Positions 7,143 through 11,707 of a stretch of 11,707 nucleotides of DNA are shown here, piece after piece. The position numbers and the translations under genes were made by a program. Under the pieces are notes generated by a model. It was not told where the DNA came from. It saw nothing but the letters and a program-made list of their open reading frames with translations, and searched no databases. Positions within the stretch are counted from its first letter, which is position 1, and every line of letters begins with the position of its first letter. Source of the DNA: Candidatus Puniceispirillum sp. (lineage in GTDB: Bacteria; Pseudomonadota; Alphaproteobacteria; Puniceispirillales; Puniceispirillaceae); NCBI GenBank assembly GCA_016780525.1, contig JADHLR010000039.1:1-11707 (forward strand), given 5' to 3'.

Positions 7143-7171
7143 AGCATAGTCGAACAGGAAAATTGGGGCAA
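7143..7171 (-). promoter_or_regulatory. Weak candidate promoter for the dsbA-like gene and smc
   Basis: The minus strand reads TTGCCC, 17 bases, then TATGCT, each a four-of-six match to sigma-70 hexamers. Initiation six to seven bases downstream would coincide with the ATG at 7136, implying a leaderless message. That agrees with the absence of a ribosome site but rests on weak hexamers. Confidence 0.22.
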
Positions 7172-7207
7172 TGCGCTATATCATCTGGCTGCAGATTATT
7201 TTGCCCA

Positions 7208-7234
7208 CGCCAGATTACCTGCGCCAGATTACCT
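7208..7234. repeat. 14-bp-period tandem repeat between dciA-like and dsbA-like genes
   Basis: Two identical 13-base words CGCCAGATTACCT (7208-7220 and 7222-7234) are separated by a single G. The core CAGATTA recurs once more at 7192-7198. The second copy's CGCCAG can also pair with CTGGCG at 7243-7248 to form a six-pair stem with a 15-base loop on either strand. The repeats lie just past the stop of the dciA-like gene. Confidence 0.7.
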
Positions 7235-7259
7235 ACATCAGACTGGCGACGCCACGCGT

Positions 7260-7817
7260 TCAGTCAGACGGTGGTTGCGTCGATGCGGTGCGGGTTGCAT
7301 CGCCACTGGGATTGTCAGCGCTATCATCGTCATGGCTAACCGGGCTGCCAACCGGGCTACCAAGTCGGCGCAATGCGGCGCGCAATTCAGGGGATTTCAC
7401 ATCTTTTAATTTGTCATCAAGCGTCCAGATATCTTGCGGCTCTGTCGTCGGGGCGGGTGCAGGCGGCGGGCTTGCTGGCTGGTCAACGAGTGTTTGCACA
7501 AGGCTGATCCGGCTGATGGCCTGATAGCCAAAATTCGCATTTACCCGGTCAATGATCACCTGCGACATGGCCTGGGCTTGCGGGCCGCGGCCCGAAGCAA
7601 TCTGTAATCTCAGCGTGCCATCGCTGCGGCTGTCACGGGGAAAGGCAACCGCATCCGGGCGACACCATGATGCCATCTCACCGACAATATCCGGCCATTG
7701 CGACAAGATGCGTCCGATGGTAAAGCCGCGGGCGCGGGCGCTGGGGGCGATCATCGGGTCAATCATTGTCGACAGGCGCTTCATTTTATTGCTGCGTGAT
7801 TTAGACGGTTTGCGCAT
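7260..7817 (-). CDS. DUF721 family protein, DciA-like helicase loader
   Basis: The gene encodes a DUF721-domain protein (185 residues from the start chosen here). DciA, the characterised member, helps load the replicative helicase DnaB in bacteria without DnaC. Extending that role to this alphaproteobacterial member is inference. The domain contains ARGFTIGRILSQWPDIVG, with the conserved Trp and the G near its end, then C-R-P-D and LRLQIASG. It closes with QVIIDRVNANFGYQAISRI, the usual I-x-x-x-I-N-x-x-x-G-Y pattern. A Pro/Ala linker (PASPPPAPAP) leads to a helix (SPELRAALRRLGSPV) common in alphaproteobacterial members, then a 12-base duplication encoding GSPVGSPV and an acidic tail. An in-frame ATG at 7853 would add 12 residues (MWFLQVKPGRWR) unlike the family; neither start has a clear ribosome site. 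The gene is divergent from mutY. Confidence 0.87.
   Translation of the reverse strand: MRKPSKSRSNKMKRLSTMIDPMIAPSARARGFTIGRILSQWPDIVGEMASWCRPDAVAFPRDSRSDGTLRLQIASGRGPQAQAMSQVIIDRVNANFGYQAISRISLVQTLVDQPASPPPAPAPTTEPQDIWTLDDKLKDVKSPELRAALRRLGSPVGSPVSHDDDSADNPSGDATRTASTQPPSD
7339..7362. repeat. 12-bp tandem duplication inside the dciA-like gene
   Basis: ACCGGGCTGCCA (7339-7350) and ACCGGGCTACCA (7351-7362) are adjacent and differ at one base. In frame they produce GSPVGSPV right after the conserved C-terminal helix, lengthening the disordered tail by four residues. Confidence 0.65.
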
Positions 7818-7862
7818 TCGCCATCTGCCCGGCTTGACCTGAAGAAACCACATAGTAGCATG

Positions 7863-7891
7863 ATTATCAGCTTCACCGCCAGTATTGCCAG
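7863..7891 (-). promoter_or_regulatory. Candidate promoter for the dciA-like gene
   Basis: On the minus strand CTGGCA (four of six) is followed after 17 bases by GATAAT (five of six). Initiation would fall near 7856. The ATG at 7853 would then be essentially leaderless, or the ATG at 7817 would have a leader of about 40 bases. The overlapping plus-strand word TTGCCA (7885-7890) could serve as a -35 for mutY, but I see no matching -10 there. Confidence 0.3.
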
Positions 7892-7919
7892 CCGCGGCGG
7901 TTCATGACACTAACATCAG

Positions 7920-9065
7920 ATGATTCCAGATCACATGCCAGCAGCAGTTTCCCGCTTTCCTTATGATGACATTTTCGCGTGGTATGACCGACATGGGCGG
8001 TCGCTGCCATGGCGTTATCGCTGGCCCGAAATGGCACCGGTCTATCATCTGTGGTTGTCGGAAATTATGCTGCAACAAACCGTCGTGGCGACGGTTATCC
8101 CCTATTTTCTGGAATTTACCCGGCGCTGGCCAACAATCGGGGATCTGGCGGTGGCGCCGGTTGATGATGTGCTCGCCGCCTGGGCCGGGCTTGGCTATTA
8201 TGCGCGGGCACGTAATCTGCATAAAACGGCGAAGATTGTGGCGCATGACCATGCCGGTGTGTTTCCCAAAAATAAACAGGATTTGCTGGCTCTGCCGGGC
8301 ATTGGCCCCTATACCGCCGGTGCCATTATGGTGATGGGATATGGCCAGCCGGGGGTGGTCGTCGATGGCAATATCGAACGGGTGATGAGCCGGTATTTCG
8401 CGATCCAGACGCCGCTACCAAAAGCCAAAGCCGAGATCGCTGCTGTCTATGCCGACAGTCGTCCTGATACTCGCCCGTCGGATTTTCCGCAGGCGCTGAT
8501 GGATTTTGCCAATGCTGTTTGTACGCCAAAAATGCCGGGCTGCAACATCTGTCCGCTGGCCAGCAGCTGTCGCGGCTATGGTGATGGTATTGCCGAACAA
8601 TTGCCGCGCAAAGCGGCAAAACCGGCCAAACCCAGACGCCGGGGGGTGGCATTTGTTGCGATCAATCAGCATGGTGAGGTGTTTGTCGAGCGCCGTCCGG
8701 ACAGCGGCTTGCTTGGCGGGATGACAGCCTTTCCATCATCTGGCTGGACACAGGCGCATCGGTCTGATGCAGATGCCGCCCCGTTTGATGCAGCCCCGTT
8801 TGATGCAGATTGGCAAAAATTACAACCTGCCGTTCAGCATGTATTTACGCATTTCGCGCTGGATATGACGGTATATGTGGCCGGGGTGCATGCGCCCTTG
8901 CCAGTGACCGGCAGCGGCTGGTGGCAGAAGCCACAGCCGAGCCAGCTTCCCAGCCTGATGCGCAAAATCTGGAAACAGGTCGAACGGCACCGGCCGGTGA
9001 ATGGTGGGTTTAAAGACAAACCGAGCGATCAGCATGGCGATATATCGGTGATTTTAGAGTCATGA
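7920..9065 (+). CDS. mutY: A/G-specific adenine glycosylase
   Basis: MutY removes adenine mispaired with 8-oxoguanine, preventing G:C to T:A changes. The 381-residue protein opens with WYDRHGRSLPWR. It carries catalytic Glu48 in SEIMLQQT, the helix-hairpin-helix LPGIGPYTAGAI (125-136) and catalytic Asp149 in VVDGNIERV. The 4Fe-4S cluster cysteines are C201-x6-C208-x2-C211-x5-C217. A NUDIX-like C-terminal domain for 8-oxoguanine recognition follows, with V-F-T-H-F (308-312) where the studied Geobacillus enzyme has Phe-Ser-His. In-frame 15-base duplication gives APFDA twice (287-296) in a linker of that domain. The start at 7920 has no obvious ribosome site, and Met6 (7935) is an alternative. 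The gene is divergent from the dciA-like gene and converges on purH with a 40-base gap. Confidence 0.96.
   Translation: MIPDHMPAAVSRFPYDDIFAWYDRHGRSLPWRYRWPEMAPVYHLWLSEIMLQQTVVATVIPYFLEFTRRWPTIGDLAVAPVDDVLAAWAGLGYYARARNLHKTAKIVAHDHAGVFPKNKQDLLALPGIGPYTAGAIMVMGYGQPGVVVDGNIERVMSRYFAIQTPLPKAKAEIAAVYADSRPDTRPSDFPQALMDFANAVCTPKMPGCNICPLASSCRGYGDGIAEQLPRKAAKPAKPRRRGVAFVAINQHGEVFVERRPDSGLLGGMTAFPSSGWTQAHRSDADAAPFDAAPFDADWQKLQPAVQHVFTHFALDMTVYVAGVHAPLPVTGSGWWQKPQPSQLPSLMRKIWKQVERHRPVNGGFKDKPSDQHGDISVILES
8778..8807. repeat. 15-bp perfect tandem duplication inside mutY
   Basis: GCCCCGTTTGATGCA occurs twice back to back (8778-8792 and 8793-8807) with no mismatch. The reading frame is kept and five residues (APFDA) are duplicated in the C-terminal domain. 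A perfect match suggests a recent event. Confidence 0.75.
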
Positions 9066-9105
9066 CTATAGGCCAACAATTAGGCTTGCCAAAACTTAGT
9101 CGTAA

Positions 9106-10689
9106 TCAGTGATTAAAATGCCGCATGCCGGTAAACACCATGGCAATGCCAGCTTCGTTGGCGGCGGCAATCACCGCATCATCGCGCATTGATCCGCCGG
9201 GCTGAATAACAGCGCTGGCACCAGCCGAAACCAATGCCTGCAGCCCGTCGGCGAATGGAAAAAATGCATCCGATGCGGCCACAGCACCAATGGTGCGCGG
9301 CTTGTCCCAGCCGTGATGCGCGGCGGTATCAGCCGCCTTTTGCACAGCGATACGCGCTGCATCAACACGGCTCATCTGCCCGGCGCCAATCCCCACAGTG
9401 CTTTTGTCTTTGGCAAAAACAATAGCGTTTGATTTGACATGTTTCGTCACCATCCAGGCAAATAACAGATCATCAAGCTGCGTTTTGGACGGCACCACCT
9501 CGGTGACGATTTGCAGATCGGATGTGCTGATCATGCCGGCGTCGCGTGACTGCGCCAGAAAGCCGCCAGCCACCGATTTAAATTTAATCGATGCATCGCT
9601 GCGGTCTGGCATGTCACCGGTCAATAACAGCCGTAAATTGGGCTTTTGCGCCATGATATCGATCGCTTCCTGGCTTGCGTCCGGGGCAATGACAACCTCG
9701 GTAAACAGGCTGGCCACGGCACCGGCGGTGGCCGCGTCAAATGTCCGGTTCATCGCAACAATGCCGCCAAAGGCACTGACCGGGTCTGCGGCTAATGCGG
9801 TGTTCCAGGCGGTGGTTAAATCGGCGGCTGTGGCAACGCCGCATGGGTTAGCATGTTTGATGATGGCAATGGTTGGATCATCAAATTCAGCAACAAGTTC
9901 AAACGCCGCGTCGGTGTCATTGATGTTGTTATAGGATAGCGGCTTGCCCTGAAGCTGGCGGGCCGTTGTGACGCCCGGCCGGGTTTTGCCGGTTTTGTAT
10001 AGGGCGGCCAGTTGGTGCGGGTTTTCGCCATAGCGCAAATCCTCGGTCTTGCTGCCAGCCAGCGCTGTCATATCCGGTAAATTTTGCCCAAGGTGGCTGG
10101 CCATCCATCCGGAAATGGCGCTGTCATAGGCGGCGGTGCGGGCAAATGTCTTGGCGGCGAGGCGCTGCCGCATGGCGAAATTTGTGCCGCCGTCTTGCTG
10201 CAGGGCATCGATAAATTCTGCATAGTCGGCCGGGTCGCACAGCACCGTTAAAAAATCATGGTTTTTGGCTGCCGCACGCAGCATCGCCGGCCCGCCAATA
10301 TCAATTTTTTCGACCAATGTATCGCGGTCGTTGGTGCTGGCCAGCGTTGCTTCAAACGGATAGAGATTGACCACCAGCAGATCAATGGCTTCGATATTTT
10401 CCTGTGTCATCGCAGCCAGATGGTCGTCAAGATCACGCCGGGCGAGCAAGCCGCCATGAATTTTTGGATGCAGCGTTTTAACCCGCCCGCCCATAATTTC
10501 CGGAAAGCCAGTGACGTCTGCCACATCGGTCACATCGATGCCGGCATCACGCAGCGCGCTGGCGGTGCCGCCTGTCGATAAAATCTCTATATTACTATTG
10601 CGCAGCGCATGCGCAAGCTCGAGCAGACCGGTCTTGTCAGAGACGGACAGTAAAGCACGACGAATAGGAAGCAGATCTGGTGAAGCCAT
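9106..10689 (-). CDS. purH: Bifunctional AICAR formyltransferase / IMP cyclohydrolase
   Basis: PurH carries out the last two steps of de novo IMP synthesis: 10-formyl-tetrahydrofolate-dependent formylation of AICAR, then ring closure of FAICAR. The 527-residue protein has the N-terminal cyclohydrolase (MGS-like) domain, with LSTGGTA (37-43), VTGFPEIMGGRVKTLHPKIH (59-78) and IDIGGPAMLRAAAKN. The transformylase domain has RYGENPHQ (219-226), NNIND (254-258) and catalytic Lys278-His279 in KHANPCG. It continues with DPVSAFGGIVAMN, GIGAGQMSRVDA, SDAFFPFADG and the C-terminal VFTGMRHFNH. Length and motifs are complete. The ATG at 10689 has only a weak GGA nine bases upstream. It lies 114 bases downstream of chrA on the same strand and converges with mutY. 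No strong intrinsic terminator is visible in the 40-base gap. Confidence 0.98.
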   Translation of the reverse strand: MASPDLLPIRRALLSVSDKTGLLELAHALRNSNIEILSTGGTASALRDAGIDVTDVADVTGFPEIMGGRVKTLHPKIHGGLLARRDLDDHLAAMTQENIEAIDLLVVNLYPFEATLASTNDRDTLVEKIDIGGPAMLRAAAKNHDFLTVLCDPADYAEFIDALQQDGGTNFAMRQRLAAKTFARTAAYDSAISGWMASHLGQNLPDMTALAGSKTEDLRYGENPHQLAALYKTGKTRPGVTTARQLQGKPLSYNNINDTDAAFELVAEFDDPTIAIIKHANPCGVATAADLTTAWNTALAADPVSAFGGIVAMNRTFDAATAGAVASLFTEVVIAPDASQEAIDIMAQKPNLRLLLTGDMPDRSDASIKFKSVAGGFLAQSRDAGMISTSDLQIVTEVVPSKTQLDDLLFAWMVTKHVKSNAIVFAKDKSTVGIGAGQMSRVDAARIAVQKAADTAAHHGWDKPRTIGAVAASDAFFPFADGLQALVSAGASAVIQPGGSMRDDAVIAAANEAGIAMVFTGMRHFNH

Positions 10690-10731
10690 AGAATGAAATC
10701 CACAATTTGTTGGTTGGTCGATATCGCTGTC

Positions 10732-10760
10732 TTTATGGCTGAGCCAGTGGTGAAAGGCAA
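10732..10760 (-). promoter_or_regulatory. Weak candidate promoter for purH
   Basis: The minus strand has TTGCCT, 17 bases, then CATAAA, each four of six against sigma-70 hexamers. Transcripts would start about 35-40 bases before the purH ATG. No PurR-like operator was recognised. Confidence 0.25.
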
Positions 10761-10765
10761 TTGCC

Positions 10766-10801
10766 GATCAGCCAGATATTTATCCAGCTATTCATCCAGC
10801 T
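10766..10801. repeat. Three 12-bp tandem units between chrA and purH
   Basis: On the minus strand the units are AGCTGGATGAAT, AGCTGGATAAAT and ATCTGGCTGATC. The first two differ at one base and the third is degenerate. They begin directly after the chrA stop and end a few bases before the candidate purH -35. Confidence 0.6.
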
Positions 10802-10803
10802 GT

Positions 10804-11707
10804 TTATAATGTGATCATGCCAGATAGAATGCCGAAACCGGCAGCAACCATCAACACCGTAAAAAGCCCGGCTTTGCGCCAAAAGGCAACCACAGAGCAG
10901 GCCGCGGCAATGGTGATCGTCGTCATATCGGCTGATGTGATATCAGGAATAAGAAGGGTAAATGGCCCGACCGTCTCATGGCTGATGCGCATGAAAACAA
11001 TATGCAGAGCGAACCATAAAAATAAATTCGCAATCACCCCGACGACAGCCGCCATGATGCTTGACAATGCGGCCTGCAGCCGTGGCTGATGGGTCAGCCA
11101 TTCGATATAGGGCGCACCAACAAAAATCCACAAAAAACAGGGGATAAAGGTTGCCCATACGGCGATTGCTGCACCGGCGATGCCATAGGCCAGCCCACCG
11201 GCGTTAAATGCCGTCACAAACCCAACAAATTCGGTCACCAGAATAAGCGGCCCCGGGGTTGTTTCCGCCAGCCCGAGGCCATCCATCATGGTGCCGGCTT
11301 GCAACCAGCCAAGTTGACCAACCACATCCTGCGCCATATAGGCTAGCACCGCATAGGCACCGCCAAATGTAACGACAGCAAGCTGGCTGAAGAAATAACC
11401 AATGGCAGCCAGTTGTGCAGCGCCAAAAATATAGTCAACAGCCAGTATCGGAAGCCACCACAGCGCCGCCCAATGCAGCAGGGTGAAAAAATTCTGCCGG
11501 CCATTTGGAAGGGTAATAACTGACCATTGGTTATTAATGGGTTTGCTGGTGACAAAGCCGTAAAATGCGGCGCTGGCAATGATCAGCGGAAACGGCAGAT
11601 TGGCGAAAAAAATGCCAATGAAACCGGCTATCTCAATCAGCCAATCTGCGGTGTTGTGATGCGTCCGATGCGCCAGTTTGCCAAGCGCCTGTAGAACAAT
11701 AATGCTG
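10804..11707 (-). CDS. chrA: ChrA family chromate transporter, C-terminal part (cut by window edge)
   Basis: This is an open frame of 300 visible codons without a stop from the right edge to 10804, so the true start lies outside the window. It belongs to the long two-domain CHR family of inner-membrane transporters, linked to chromate efflux but often of unproven substrate. The first roughly 50 visible residues (ANLPFPLIIASAAFYGF) look like the end of the N-terminal CHR domain. A linker and an aromatic helix (HWAALWWLPILAVDYIF) follow. The second CHR domain opens FFSQLAVVTFGGAYAVLAYM (about 105-124) and contains LAETTPGPLILVTEFVGF. At least four more hydrophobic helices follow, ending GFGILSGMITL. 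The GTG at 11349 and ATG at 11337 are internal codons, not starts. purH follows 114 bases downstream. Chromate resistance itself cannot be read from sequence. Confidence 0.9.
   Translation of the reverse strand, partial: SIIVLQALGKLAHRTHHNTADWLIEIAGFIGIFFANLPFPLIIASAAFYGFVTSKPINNQWSVITLPNGRQNFFTLLHWAALWWLPILAVDYIFGAAQLAAIGYFFSQLAVVTFGGAYAVLAYMAQDVVGQLGWLQAGTMMDGLGLAETTPGPLILVTEFVGFVTAFNAGGLAYGIAGAAIAVWATFIPCFLWIFVGAPYIEWLTHQPRLQAALSSIMAAVVGVIANLFLWFALHIVFMRISHETVGPFTLLIPDITSADMTTITIAAACSVVAFWRKAGLFTVLMVAAGFGILSGMITL

Noticed and set aside
9066..9105. Possible bidirectional terminator between mutY and purH
   Set aside because: Only a three- to five-pair stem (GGCCAA with TTGCC) can be drawn and there is no real U-tract on either strand.
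9103..9115. Inverted repeat TAATCA-G-TGATTA at the purH stop codon
   Set aside because: It overlaps the coding end of purH (His codon and TGA), has a one-base centre and is A/T-rich, so chance is likely.
9398..9934. Plus-strand open frame (178 codons) opposite purH
   Set aside because: It is fully antisense to conserved transformylase sequence and shows no family resemblance.
11343..11579. Separate small minus-strand frame upstream of the last chrA frame, suggesting a broken gene
   Set aside because: Reading the chrA frame through to 11706 gives no stop and continuous CHR-family sequence, so the gene is intact here and only cut by the window edge.
1..11707. CRISPR array, transposon, tRNA/rRNA gene, toxin-antitoxin or defence system
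   Set aside because: I saw no spaced direct-repeat array, transposase, inverted-repeat ends, tRNA-like cloverleaf or defence-family motifs on either strand. The repeats found are short and locally duplicated.

Overview
This window looks like core chromosome from an alphaproteobacterium. The F0 genes form their own cluster with separate b and b' subunits, and there is a DciA/DUF721 - DsbA-like - Smc group beside mutY. Both arrangements are familiar from Alphaproteobacteria. Base composition looks close to half G+C by eye. A marine SAR116-type lineage (Candidatus Puniceispirillum and relatives) is my best guess, but it comes from general resemblance and was not tested by any search.

Layout, left to right. 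Bases 1-92 hold a terminator-like stem-loop and a 12-bp palindrome. Bases 93-2761, minus strand, carry the F0 operon in transcription order atpI, atpB (a), atpE (c), atpF' (b'), atpF (b). It has tight or overlapping junctions at atpI/atpB and at b'/b. Bases 2735-3050 are non-coding and hold the best promoter in the window, facing the F0 genes. Bases 3051-7136, minus strand, carry smc preceded by a Tat-exported DsbA-like thiol oxidoreductase. Bases 7260-7853, minus strand, carry a DUF721/DciA-like gene. mutY (7920-9065) runs the other way from a short divergent intergenic region. purH (9106-10689) is on the minus strand and converges with mutY. The C-terminal part of a chrA chromate transporter gene (10804 to the right edge) lies upstream of purH on the same strand.

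The genes serve separate housekeeping jobs: proton translocation by ATP synthase, chromosome organisation (Smc), replicative helicase loading (DciA), oxidative DNA damage repair (MutY), periplasmic thiol chemistry (DsbA-like), the last two steps of IMP synthesis (PurH), and anion/chromate transport (ChrA). I find no mobile element, CRISPR array, RNA gene, toxin-antitoxin pair, defence island or evident new system. The most unusual thing I see is a scatter of short tandem duplications (12, 12, 14, 15 and 24 bp units) in two intergenic regions and in three otherwise conserved genes, always at poorly conserved positions. Promoter, hairpin and start-site calls were made by eye and are tentative.
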